Origin: Xiphophorus maculatus | Taxonomy: Eukaryota > Chordata > Actinopteri > Cyprinodontiformes > Poeciliidae | Assembly (NCBI RefSeq): GCF_002775205.1 | Contig: NC_036453.1 | Location: 6,723,103-6,787,102, forward strand | Length of the DNA: 64,000 nt | Direction: 5' to 3' | Shown here: piece after piece, positions 1-13,331 of the stretch | Layout of the letters: the number at the start of each line of letters is the position of its first letter | How positions within the stretch are numbered: the first letter of the stretch is position 1 | Notes under the pieces: generated by a model | Database searches by the model: none | What the model was told of the DNA's origin: nothing | What the model saw: the letters and a program-made list of their open reading frames with translations, nothing else | Position numbers and translations under genes: made by a program

Positions 1-201
1 AGATAACCTGTCACCCAGGTAAAAGGGGGAGGAAAATCTGAAAAACAAGACAGCACAGAATAAGAGAAGGAAATCAGAAATCCTGACTTTTGTCTATGTC
101 ATAACATGTTTGCTTGAGCTCTCATACTTTTCACAAAACTATTTTAATAAGTTTTATGTGTAATGACTCAGTGATTAGCAGAACAAACTTTGGTGGTTTA
201 C

Positions 202-3200
202 CTGTGTTAATGATTTTGTTTATAACATTTGCCAGTTGGCCCCTTAGCAGGGAGTTCAACAGTTTGACCAGCAGTAAGAGGCTGACACAGAGGACTAACA
301 AGGAGCAGACCAGCAGGATGAGACCGATGGCCAAGTCTGACAGGGAGGAGTCCGCGAACAGATGCTTACCTGACAGGGAGACGGAGACGTGGGCTTTAAA
401 GCTGTACACAGTTACAAGATGTAGAGATATTTTCTAAAAAATCTTTGTGAAAGTAAAAATAAAAAAAAAACTCCTCTCATTGTTTCTTTTGCAGAGCAGG
501 TTCATGCTTGATTGTTTTATGAAAAATACTGAAACTCATATTTGTGCAGACGTACATTTATATGTTTTTCTGGAAAGGTTCTGTGCTCCCCACAATGTTT
601 TGTTCTCCTGTTAGAAATAACAGAGTTAGGCAAGTAGTAATGGGACAAAAATACAATATTCAGTTCTCACACAGTATTAAAACAATATTATCATAAGCTT
701 TTACATATTTATGGACAAACAAAGTAATTTATTGTAAAAGATTTTACCAAACAAGACAGAAGGCCAGAAAGTCAGCTGTCTACCTTCGTAACAGCAGATT
801 TACACCAACGCTTCACCATACTCCTGTTGGTCTGAATTTGGTCGTCTGTGGCCAGAGCTGTAAGCACTGATTTGTCCAACTAAATCAGATAAAATAACAT
901 TGTGTGTCAGAGAAAAAAGAAACAGTGGAAGAAATTAGTTTCCACTCTGACCCGTTTCTTTGTGTTCAGTCTGGAGCATCAGATGGATATCATGTCTCTA
1001 TTGTTGGGACAAGTATCTACTGCAGCACAAAGACTTAATGCCGCTCCCAAAGTCCCACAGCTGCTGGATGATTGTGCAGAATCAGTTTGAAAGGTAAGCC
1101 TTTCTCTCCAGGAAAATGCTAAATCTCTTAATGAGTGATGTTTTCAAAGCAAACTTTTTTCAAAATGTGAGAAGGAAGTTTTTCAGACTTCATTTTGTTG
1201 CCAAGACATATTTGAAGCTGCAGAGCAGCAGGATTATGTAGAAATAAAAGAGAGTGAGTCACGTTATTAAACGTGGCTGAAAGGAATGTGACTTTCACAT
1301 TACCTGGATTACCAATTTAGTCAGCGGCTTAGTGAGAACTTTCAGAAGTTCAGGCGCATCATCTCCGCGTCTCAGCTGAAGGATGTTGACTATAGCCTGT
1401 GACAGGTGCCTTAACACTCCACTAATGACTTCCAGAGGGAGAAGCACCGCAACCGACAACCAGTTAAAGCAGTCATGAACTGTTGCTCCAGCAAATGCCC
1501 TGCAAATAAGGATAATGTCAACATTTGACATAAACAAATATAAATAAATCAAAAAACATAATATAAGACATGCAGGACACTGCAAAATATTGAGGACTGG
1601 AATGGGGGATCATAATGCAGCTGCTGAGTGATTTCAGTAGGACATCAGCTGACTTCCTGTCCACTGAACTGGACAACATCCAGAACACAAGAATATACAG
1701 AAACAGCTGCTACAGGAGGGCGACAATGTTTTATCCATCTATCGAGCTTTTTGTCCTATTCTAAACTAAGGAGATCAGAAACAATGAGAGTAGATAAGTT
1801 TTTATCATTTAGGGTTCATTATCACACACCTGGAAGAGATTAACGAGGTTATCAAAGCAGGAAAATAGAATTGACTCAGGATGATCATCCATTTATAAAA
1901 TGTTTATTGCTTCAAAATAATGCCTTGGTTAAAGCTAAATTAATTAAATGTATATACATAAGATAAACTGACCATGTAGAAATTATATGTCTATAATCTA
2001 AAGATCAATAAAGTACAAGTCTAAGTCTAAGTCTAAGTCTATTAGTGCCACCAAGTGGTGAGATTATAATCCAAATGAATTAGACAGCAAGGAAAATTTT
2101 AAAGTTCACTTTAACTTTCAAACCATCAGGATAACTTATTTTGACGTTATTTAATATCATTGCTGATTTTGGGTGGCATTTGCTTTGACTGTTTCAGTAG
2201 AATAAAAATTTTCCAAAATAGTTCTGCAGTTGGTTGGTGTGTTATCCGCTATCAGGAAAGGTGAAGCTGTTGGTGATTGTTCATGTTATTTTCCTCCTGT
2301 TTACTTCCTATCCTGATGAACCTTGGCTGTAATAAAAGAAGTGTTTTTCTTTGTGTTATCTGCTGTGACACGTTTTTCCCTGAACAAACATTCTTCAAAC
2401 TACATTACGTTTCTAAAGCTTCCATTATGGTTCTAGTTGAGCAGTCAGTTTAAATGTTTTCCTAACTTCACTCAACGACTGTTTGAAAACTTGTTTGTCC
2501 TCCGCTGTGAATTATGGGTAATTTTGTTATGTTATTGAAAACACACGGTACCTTTCAAACTCTTCCCTGTGTCCAACCTGCATTAAAGCAACAATAGTGT
2601 TGGTGACTGATGTTCCGATGTTGGCTCCCATGATAATGGGAATGGCTGACTGCACTTCCAGCACTGAAGAGACAATTAGACCAGAAAGATGTCAGGTGTA
2701 AACTGATATAAACACTAATGCTGACATGTGGTGACTATTTTCAGAGTTTTGCTAAGTGCTGCTGTTTCTGTAGATAGCTATTCTTACTCACAACCAGAGG
2801 ACACCAAGCTGACTGCGATGGAGGTCGATGTGGAAGAGCTCTGGACTAAGACTGTCACCAGAATCCCCACCACCATGCCAGCCACTGGGTTAGACAGGAT
2901 AGCATTTTTCTGGAAGATTTCCCCAGCTGCCCTTCCTGTAAGCAGACGTTAATGGAAAACAGAAGAAAACTTTCCAGTTTTAAAAATCAATTCCTCTTCT
3001 GTCCCTTTAGTAAATGAAACCTTGTGCTTAACTTACCTCCTACAAGTTGAAAGGCAGAGCTCAAAATGTCAAGTGAGCAAATAAAGATGTAGAGCAGCAG
3101 AAAGAGGAGGGGGAGTTTTAGGAGAGTAAGTGCTGTTTTTTTCACTCGGGGAAGTAGTGACTCGGTCTCCATGGTCTGAACCTTCAAGAACTGTAAAATT

Positions 3201-3989
3201 ACAAACTTTGTAGTGAATCTTAAGCAGACCACACAGATTCGGTTCATAGTGTCAGTGGCATTTTGTATACAGTAACTTTAAACAAAACCGATTCATTCTC
3301 TCACTTCCAGAAGAACGTAGAGCCGTTTGTAGAGACGCCATATTTAACATACCTGGAGCGCGAATCGACGTAGAACTTTTTTAAAATATATTTAAAATAC
3401 GTCAAAGAACCTATCAGCGACCTTTTCGATGTGTACCGTTACACAGTAACGGTACACAGTTTGACCAGCATTAATTAAATTGATTGGAGATTGTAATTAG
3501 AATTTTCGTTGGATCATCGTTGGATCATTGTCATGTAAACAGGGCCTTATATTGGTCAATCATTTTATTTTACATAATTGCCGTTGAAAGAGCCACAGAA
3601 CCCGTTCTCAAACTGTGCCGTAGTCAGAGAAAACATTCTCTATTTACTATTTTCATGTAAATGTACAGTAAAAACACAACCAAACTCTTCCATTTTCACC
3701 AGAAATTGTTGTCGGGCCATAGTTTGATGACTGTTACAAATATCGTCACCTTCTACGAACAGAAGAGGAAATTGGTTCAGTTTTTGTCGCTTGTTTAACT
3801 TTTAGAAACGTGCAGTGCGCCGCAATAAAGGTACAATAACGCTGATAAACAGGTGAAGAAGAAAACCGCTAGTATTTTGCTCTTTTCTCGCTCTGTGTGT
3901 CGGCTTACCCTAGGCGCTGATGCGTCGCCATGGTGATCGTCAGGCAACAGCTCAAAGAGCTGACAGAGCAGAGATACGTTCAAGTCCAT
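202..3989 (-). CDS. slc34a2-like: Type II sodium/phosphate cotransporter, N-terminal part, runs off the left edge
   Basis: Sodium-coupled phosphate uptake across the apical plasma membrane (SLC34 family). Exons on the minus strand, 5' to 3': 3909-3989 (tentative first coding exon), 3037-3190, 2792-2935, 2552-2663, 1304-1499, 784-879, 556-607 and 202-369. All have AG/GT borders and compatible phases, giving about 334 codons. Visible family signatures are [15 protein letters not shown] at the first helix, the QSSSTSTS repeat motif, [32 protein letters not shown] and, in the last exon, [10 protein letters not shown]. The frame leaves the window one base into the Asp codon that follows INT in human SLC34A2. 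The large extracellular loop is short: exon 556-607 supplies only an NKT/NLS-containing stretch ending in YKC. The N-terminus is shorter than the mammalian one and the start exon rests only on an ATG, an open frame and a good GTAAGC donor. Other 5' exons could have been missed. The a/b fish paralogue is not resolved. Confidence 0.88.
2017..2042. repeat. (TCTAAG)n short tandem tail
   Basis: About four copies of a TCTAAG hexamer follow an AATAAA-like stretch inside an intron of the slc34a2-like gene. This resembles the short tandem tail left at the 3' end of a non-LTR retrotransposon. No body of the element could be recognised upstream. Confidence 0.4.
3431..3457. repeat. Perfect hairpin, 12-bp arms
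   Basis: GTGTACCGTTAC, then ACA, then its exact reverse complement. It lies in the intron between the first two proposed coding exons of the slc34a2-like gene. Confidence 0.85.
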
Positions 3990-6581
3990 CAGGAGGAATC
4001 ACCGCCAAAAAAACAAACTAAAAATTACGTGAAAAGACCGAAACAGAACATTCAGCAAGTTACTTTATGTTGTCAGGCTTAATGTTTGTATTATTTCGCC
4101 TGAACACAGCAGTGGTTGATTAGCTGTTTAGAAACGCCTGCTCTACTCATGAGTTACTGTGTGGGTCGCCTTATTTTAGTACGACGGAACCAAAACACAC
4201 CGAACTGCACAGAACCTGTTAAGGAGGTCAATAGCAGACTAGGAGCAGTTAGACTAACATAACTGACCCACTGGTCATTTTCTCAATATTTTCATAAAAT
4301 AAAACTTTTCCTCACTTGTAGGGTAACTCTAACCCTATTGGACCTTGTTATTTATGGCTGTCATAGTGTTGAATTAACAGCAAAACAACAACTACTACTT
4401 TTTTCAGATTTTTTGCGTGATTGTGGCATTTTTCCGATCACCGATATTTCCGACTCAATGGCACATGGCACGATAATTAACGTAATGTCCAATCCGCTAA
4501 TATATACAGTATATCATCAATGCTGCCTCCTGCAAGCTTCTCTCATACTTCCTGCTACTCAGAAGGCACCAGGTCGCATCAGTCGCATTCAATGTTACCG
4601 GAAAAAAAGAGGTTCGTGCTCTTAATGTCCGATTTGCCCATTCATAGTGGCCAGCTAGCACTGGAGGTAGCACGGGTGGCAAGGCTTTCAGTTAGGGTGG
4701 GCTTTCAGTTGCCACCCCTGTAGATCCGCCCCTGTTCATCAACATACACTTGTTCTCCCAGGTTAATTGGCCAAGTTTAAAATCAGTCACTGATTATTGG
4801 CTATTATTTGCTGTGATGCATTTGAGAACAAACTCAACTCAAACACAAAGATTACAGATAGCACCATAGTGTAGCCATTGTAGCACAATTAAACTGTCAA
4901 GATAAGTCATAAAGTAAACTTCCTAATTAAATCTTAAATATACTATTTACTTTTTTATTTTATCTCTGCTGAACACATTCAATGAAATTTTATAATATTG
5001 TCATTCTCAATAAATGTCTGCTGAAGTTTTCGATCTGTTACAATTTAACCATTTCAACGCTGTCAGCAGCAGAAACAGCAACATCACACCTATCAGGGAA
5101 AACAGAGTAAATTTGCTCTGCATTGCCCCACATGGTGACAATGATATAGTATGACCCAATTAAATATTAGATTCTTGATTAATATGGGTTGTTGCTATGT
5201 TGTTGCTATGGTGTTTTAAAATACTGTACAATCTTTTTAACTTTGAGCCTCCTCCCCTCCAAAGCCCTGCCAAAGTTCTTGTTTTGCTGTCATTTGAGTA
5301 TTTTTTGTGATGAGTAATAACCAATCAATCAATCCAGTTTGCGTAATAAGACATACCAGAACATTACAGAATGTTCTGAAACACTTCTCCAGCAAATTAA
5401 AAATCAAAGGTTTTTTAAAAGTATCAGCCTGTACCTTGCTTGTGTCATTTCAATGACTCAAAGGAATGTTTGTCTCTTTTTACAGATGTAGTGCCAATGC
5501 TGATTTTTGTGAGCTGCTGCATTCCAATGAATCCCGGCACTTTGGATTCTACAATCCGTATCAATAACTGTAAGCATTTCAGCCTTTGCTGTGATACTCA
5601 TGTTTATGCTCCAGTGCATGTAATTTTTACCACCTATTCTTGAAATTATTTTGCAAATTGTGGTCATTTTTACTGACTTGATATGATTTGTAATTAAACA
5701 TCCAGTTGCATATCAGAGCAAAAACTGAGCAGTGAAGTTAAGGGGATTATTTCAGGTGTTGTCGTGTAAAACTGGATGGTGTCAATCTGGAAACTGACAC
5801 AAGAAAGGTTTTGTCTTAAACACTCTGAAAGGCACTCTGGTAACAATTATTCAGAATTAGAATAAATTGGAACGACTAGAACCTGGATTAATAAGCTCTT
5901 GCCAATAATAATATTATAATTCTATAATGTGTGTCGATATCAACTATGTAACGAAGTGTGAAAAGATGCAAGGGTGTGAATACTTTACAGACATATTAAA
6001 GTTGTTTCCTCTGTTAGAAAGCTCTATCAGTGTGATAATGTAGCTTTCAGAAAATTTGTCAAAAGTCAAACATGAGGCAGTCGACTTTTCAAACGGGTTT
6101 TAATCCGTAGCTTACATGCCCACTGCAAACTTTTTTATTTTTGCTAGAATCTTGGTTTCCAGTTCTGGTAACAGATCCACCCCTACTCTTCTCCTCTTGT
6201 CTGCTTCCTGTTGCTCTACATGACTCTTACCTGGATGTTGTCCACCAGTCTCAACTGCAGGTTTTCCAATCGATGTTTTAGGAACTGCCCACTATGCACG
6301 TCTGCATCACGTGTTGCCAGATCAGAATAGTCTTTCTCGTTTTAATCGGGACAAAAGGTCTAATCCTTCCCTTCAGAGGCTTGCAGCTCCTTACACTGGA
6401 TCCTTGTTTGAACTGGTATATCTAGCTATGCATGATTTTACAAGAGCTTGCATGTTCAATTGAACTTCCACACTATTCGTGATATGCACAATTTTTACCT
6501 GTCGCCTGCTTGATTATGTAGCATTTAACCTTTGTGGTGAGAACAGACTGGCAGACGGATCAGGAAAAGAATCAGTTAAGA
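3990..6581. other. Divergent intergenic region, slc34a2-like to OCTN-A
   Basis: No coding exon was recognised. This 2.6 kb should hold the 5' ends of two divergently transcribed genes, but no convincing TATA box or CpG island was seen. The stretch about 4440-4740, ending in a GCCACCCCTGTAGATCCGCCC-like sequence, looks like the end of an old DNA transposon; that is a guess from general appearance. The rest is AT-rich. Confidence 0.5.
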
Positions 6582-9500
6582 ATGAAAGATTATGAGGAGA
6601 TTGTTGCCTTTTTGGATCAGTGGGGATGTTTTCAAAAAGCCGTCTTTTTGTTGCTCTGTGTGAGCATTATCCCCAATGGATTTGGTGCTTTCAATCTTGT
6701 TTTTCTGACTGACGTACCAGATCACCACTGCTTCATACCGGACCTCAATCTCTCAGAGGAGTGGAGGAAAAGCATCATACCAAAAACAGTAAGTCACCTC
6801 ATCCAGGTTCCTAGAATATACAGTATTTAATTTCAGTGTACTAATTTACTGTACAGTTGCTGTAACAAAAAGTTGCTTGTTCCTTTACAAGTTTCATGTG
6901 TTTGTGTTGTTTTAAAGAATAAATGTTTTAGATGAATCGTATGAAAGAAAATTGATCGATAGGTACAAGGAGCAGTTTTCAGGTAATGATTTTATTCAAA
7001 AAGGGATAAACGGCACCAAACCAACTTCACCCTATGTGAAAAAGTATTTGTTCCACTTATTAAAATATAAATCTCCTATGTTTAACCTCACCAGCCCTTA
7101 TTACTCCTACAATCTGTTTGGCTACATGAAGTAGACTAAATTATCTTAACAAATTATTGTAAGGATCCTGGGTTGTTAGGTTGTTTTGTAGTTTGATTTG
7201 ATTCTAGTTTTGTTATTATTTTTGTTTTAGTTTGGTATTTTGTTTTTATTTTGATAAGATGTGTCGTGTTCCTGTTTTCCTTTAGTTCAGTGTTTCTTAG
7301 TGTTTTTAGTTATGTTTATTTCTTGCTTCTAGTCATTCTTAGTTACTCTAGTTTAATTATGTTTCTTTAGTTATTTTTTAGTGTTAGGTTTATTTCCTGT
7401 TCACCTGTGCGCTCTCCTTCGTCCCCTGTGCCTTCACTCACACCTGCAACCCGTTAGCTCAGCGTTAGCTTATCAGCCCAGATCTTTTGTTAAGTAATCA
7501 ACCTCCCCAGTATTTAAGTAAATAAACTAGATACTCCTATTCAGGTAAGTATAAGTAAGTATCCTCTGGTCTAATTCCTTTTCTGATTTGGAAGAACAGG
7601 AGTCTAAAAGTCTTTTTCTGGATTTTAAGTTCTAATCCCTGTTCTGGGTTGCTAAATCTGTGTAAGTACTTAAGTGTCTTCTGGACTTCTGGGATACTCT
7701 ATAAGTATAAATATCTTCTGGACTTTCTAAGTGTGCTCTAATTTTGTAAAAGTAATGAGTACTCCACAGTTTCTAAGTAATAATAAAAACTAAATGTTCT
7801 TGTCCTGGAAGAATTTTTTCTGGATTCTAAGTTTGTTCTAATTCCTTTGCTGGGTTGAAATAATAGGAGTCTCTGCATCTAAATAGTGAGTACTCTACAG
7901 TTTCTAAAATATAAACTAGCAAGTGACTAATAAACTAGAGTCTCTGGATTCCAAGTTTGTTCTAATTCCTTTTCTGGGTTAAAAATGAGTACTCCGCAGT
8001 TTCTAACAAAATAAGATAAAAAAGAGGAAAGGACACATTAGGGCAAATGCAAAATTCAGACAAAACAAAGGGCAAAACAAAGACATGGGTGAAGGTGGTG
8101 ACATCATGGGGCCATGAAACCACGTTGCTCAGCCTCCCAGCTGAAGTCCGATAAGATGTTGTTATCCTCTGAAGCACTCTGTATTGCCTTGTTGCTGAAA
8201 ATGTGCTATATAAATAAAATTACCTTTACCTTTTACCTCTGTGTTTCTAAGGTGCTAAATGGAAAACAGGAACTAAACAGATGCAGCAGATACAGACTGG
8301 ATGTCGTCCAGAATCTCTCCGATCGAGGATTGATTCCTGGCAGAGACATCAACCTCACTGACCTGGAGGAGGAGCGATGTGTGGACGGCTGGAGCTACAG
8401 CACAGACATTTACCTGTCCACTGTAGTGACAGAGGTGAATGCAATTTGTTTTCTGTTTTTTGTCTTGTGAATCTGAACTTCAGACAGAGCTTACCTTGGG
8501 ATCCTATCTTTCTTGTTTGTCATGCTGTGTTCTGTAACATGAACAAGCTTAAGTATCCGACCGTACTGGGCCCTTTCAGTTCTCTCAGTTTGAGATCAGC
8601 TATCTGTTATCACAAGCATATTAATCTCAGTATTTATGGAAAGATAATATTCAACCTCAAAATCTACTTCCAAACTAAAGGAGATACAAAATATTGTTCA
8701 TGCCTTGCCTTCCTTATTGTGTGCTCAAGCAGAGATTGCATAAATAGAAAAGCAAGCAGCAGGAATATTTCACAGGAATACTGAGCTCCTTACTGGATTG
8801 CTGAAATTATTTGTCTCTCACTGAAAGGACAGCTGCAGGCAAATGCTGCTTGTAATAATCTGAAATGTAAGAAAACTTAATAAATCTCCAACGTTATTCC
8901 ATTCCCTTACTGCCAGGCTGCTCTGGGGCAGCTGTGGCTACAGTCCAGTAGCTTCATCAGTCTGTCGATTGTACATGACAGGAAATGACTGATTTCATGT
9001 CAAACATTTTTGAGTGTCAAAATAAAACGCTATGTCATTTCATTTATTCCCTTCTTGAGAATTAAAAGGAAAACTACATAACTAAGTTCTTTTTCATAAT
9101 TACAGACAAGAGTTTAACTGGTGTTGACCAATCAGATATTTGCTTAAATATGAAGGAAAACCTTCAAAATTGATCTTAGCAAAGCAGCTTTTGTACAGCA
9201 GATTGAGGAGATAACCTCTCTCGCTCTAATAAAAAATTAAAAAATGTAGCACCTTCTTAAGAGGAAAATATGAATGTAAATGTTTTCACAAGGACATGAT
9301 GGTAGATTATGATCCACCACTGAAAATAAATAAATAAAAAAACATTTAAATCACTTAAGGTGACAGTTTCAAAATGACAAGTTTCTGATTTAGACAGTTT
9401 CTAACTTTATCACCTACAGTTTGAAGCACATTATGTAAAACATTAACCGTAACAACGTCTTAGCTATTTACCAAATGCTTTTATTTGCATGGTCCAAGGT

Positions 9501-12500
9501 TTATATCATCTGTCCTTCATTTTGTTCTTGTTAATCCCTGGTTGTGTTCATCTATTTATGATGACTACTGGGAAGTTGTGCAAACGCGAAGGGTTAGCGA
9601 CACACTGATGGTTTTACAAAGTTTATTCTTTCTTAGTTTGAATGTTTCATAGTACGTAGCATAATGATAGTAATGATGTTTCTTAGGATTTCTAAAATAC
9701 ATTTTAAGATATAAACTACATCAGTCTTTTTGTGAAACATTGTTTGTAAATCTGAGTGAACTTTAATGCTTCACTAGAACCTCGTCAGGAAATGAGCAGC
9801 AGGGAAAACAAACGTGAATATCATGGGCAACTATCACCACTTCATATTATCCAATAGAGCCAAAGAAATGGGACAAAATATGTGAAGCTTTGCTGAGCAG
9901 AGATTATATTATTTGTTCAATGTTGGGATTTAAATAAATTACATCTTTCAGTTTGACTTGGTGTGCAGTGACCAATGGGCGCAGCCGTTTACCACTTCAG
10001 TTTTCTTTATTGGAGTTCTTGTTGGGTCCTTCTTCTCGGGACAGCTGTCAGACAGGTAGAGCAACTTTTGTTTTATACTTAAAAGCAGATTTGCATATTC
10101 AGTTTAGTGATTGTTTCTGAAATATGTTTTAAAAAGCTTGTTTTAACCTTCACGGTTTCTGACTCTGACAACTAAAACAGTTCAGTGGGTTTAATTACAG
10201 TATCTGTCAAAAATATTCATACTTCCTTTTCACATTTTGTCAGATGAAACCCATAAACACATCAGTTTGTTTTTTTGGGATGATATGTGGTTAGACTAAT
10301 ACATAAATTGTGCATACATATTTCACAACAAAAGTAAAAAATATATTTTAAAAAAAGTGTGGTCTGTATCTACTTTACTCCTAAAACATCCAATGTAAAA
10401 ACCTGCCTTCTATTGCCACCTAAATACTGTATTTACTATTGAATACAGTATTTATTTAAATACAGTATTAAATACAGTATTTGGTAAATACTGTATTTAA
10501 AAGTACAGTATTTAATAATGTAAAATGCCACGTATAATACAACTTTGTTAGAGGTCAATGGAATAAAAAAGAATCACAAAGACCAAAAAACACAATGTAG
10601 TACAAAGCAGGAGAGATTCTGGTTGGATGAGACCTAAATTTTATGTTTTGGCTGAAATGTTAAATGCTATTTGTAAATAAAAAGTAGCAAGTAAGAAAAC
10701 GTGAAATAATGGCATTTTTGTTAAGCAATGAGAGTTAGTAGATATGAGACTAAATGCAGAGATGTGTGGTAACTAAGTACTTTTATTCAGTTACATTTAG
10801 ACTTTGGTCGAACAAGCTTACTTCCAAGAATAGTTTTGCTGTACGGTATTTCTTAGTTTTACTTGAGTAATATAACTCTGAAGTGGCACTACTCTTATTT
10901 AACAAAATAAAATCGGCACAATTTACTAGAATAAAAATATTTAAACCAAAGATGTAACAAATAAAGACACTCAGGTGCATTTTATTCTTGTTTGTTCACA
11001 AGTTTCATTTTTGGATGTTAATTTTTGTCTGTTGAGACAATTGAAGGTGAAAAACATTCAGTAAACACAATTATCACAGAAGTATTCTGTTCTAACAGAT
11101 GTAGAAATCACTCACTGCGTTAGGTTAAGATGTTTTATGCTGACAAAAGTATTTGAAAAGTGTTTATTCTGCCTTAATTTTGGCTTGCATTAGGACCTAA
11201 GATAAAATATTTCCTTCCTTCTTTCTCTAGGTATGGACGGAAACCTATTCTATTTGCAACAATGGCTGCACAAGCAATATTTACCTTTGCTCAAGTCTTT
11301 TCTACCTCATGGACCATGTTTGTCATTCTCCTCTTCTTCAATGGACTGGGACAAATATCCAACTTTGTTGCAGCTTTAGTTCTTGGTACAGAATATAATT
11401 TTAACAAACAATTCTCTATATATTCTATCATGTTCCAAATAGTTTTCTTGTGATTGGCTTGTAGGTGCTGAGGTTTTGACTGGTAACGTACGTATCCTTT
11501 ATTCATCTATGGGCACATGCTTAGGTTTTTCTGTTGGATACATACTGCTTCCTGTTGTCGCTTACTTTTTGAGGGACTGGAAATCTCTCCTCATGGCTCT
11601 CTCTCTCCCCTGTCTGGTCTACATCCCCCTCTGGTGGTAGGTTACAAGAAAACTCCATAAAATTGCATAACAAGTTACTTGAAAATCTTGAAAACCATAC
11701 TGTATTTTAATTAAATTATTTTGTCCAATCCTGTCTGTGGATTGTTGCATTTTGAGCAGGCTTCTCCCAGAGTCTCCTCGATGGCTTCTCTCTCGAGGCA
11801 GAGTAAAGGAAGCCGAGGCTGTAATCAGAAAAGCTGCTCGATGGAACAAAGTTCAAACTCCAACGGTCATCTTTGAAACTGACAGTGTAAGTTGCCCTTC
11901 AAACTCTAAAACACAGCCTGTGTGGTTCAAATCAGAAATCCTTTCTTTCAACAGTCAAACTTGAAACACAAAACACGTAAGAAAAGGAGGGAACATTGGT
12001 ATATTGAATGCAGATGTTACATCTAATAAAGAGGTTTACTGAAAACTAAAAACATTCTAAGAGTTCAGTGTTTAACTTTACATGATGTGAAATGAAGATT
12101 TCCCAGGCCAAAAAAAAAAAAACTGCTATTCAACAAAGATGCAGCAAACAAAAAATAAAACCTACAAACCTTGACTGGAGGTGAAACAGGAATAGAAAAA
12201 AAAATTGTTTCTTTATTTAAAATTTGAATGAAAATAGTTGGAGTTTTGTTTTCCTCTTTTCCAGTTTGTAGCCCCATTATTGGTATTTTGCAATAATTAT
12301 CAAGTTGTGTAGCATCTAAATGGATGAGTTATGTGAAGTAGTGACGGGGCAAAAATATCTTTTTTTTTTCTTTGACACTTTCTGAAGTTTGAAACTTCTA
12401 AAACTAAATCTTGTAACAAAGTCAAGAAATCTACACTGACAAATAAAGTGCTTGATTTTAATTCTAATTCTGTTGACAATTACTTCTAAATTTTGAGCTG

Positions 12501-13256
12501 AGAGTTTAAAATGAACAATTTCTGATTTTCAACAATTATAAAGCTTTCAGAAATCGAACGTTCAGGATGAAATCTTGCCAAGATGTGTAAACATCATCAG
12601 TTTCTGAGAATGTTTACAGAAGCTGAATTTAAAATCTCTTCCATAACTTATGTTTTCTGTCTCCGCAGGTTAACGAGACAAAATCTGACAAGAAACCAAG
12701 CAGCGTGTTGGACCTTTTCAGGAACAGCAGCATCAGAATCATAACTGTCATCCTCTGCTTGGTGTAGTGAGTACCATAACTCTCGGACTATAAGGCGCAC
12801 TTTAAAGCCTTTAATTTGGTCAACAAACGACAGTGCGCCTTTATATTGTTCTGGGGCAAAACAGCGCCCTCTAGTGAAATATTATGGATTACTTCTGGTT
12901 GTGCTAACTGGCCTTGAAGTGGTTTTGTGTTTTTCACTGCGCTCAGTCGAAATGTTTTAGTTACATTACATTACGGCTACAGTGTCAGGAGCGGAGTAAT
13001 GCTGTGCTTTGACTGACTGAGTTATCAGTTTTGTTTCGCTTAATGCGCCTTATAGTCTGGTGCGTTTTATAAATGAAAAAAAAATCGAAAACAGGCAATT
13101 CATGGACAGTCCGCGTCATAATCCAGTGGAGCTTATAGTGTTACAATAGACATCTTTATGTTATGGAAAATAATAAATAAACGGTCCTTTACAGACATTT
13201 TGTCTTGTTGCTGAAATGTGCAATGCAGGTAAACTACTTGACTTGATCACTATGTT

Positions 13257-13331
<75 letters not shown>

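Noticed and set aside
2017-2042. Interstitial telomere repeat
   Set aside because: The unit is TCTAAG, not TTAGGG, and only about four copies exist.
6534-6581. Longer N-terminus for gene A
   Set aside because: Upstream codons have only GTG; the first ATG in frame gives the usual short OCTN N-terminus.
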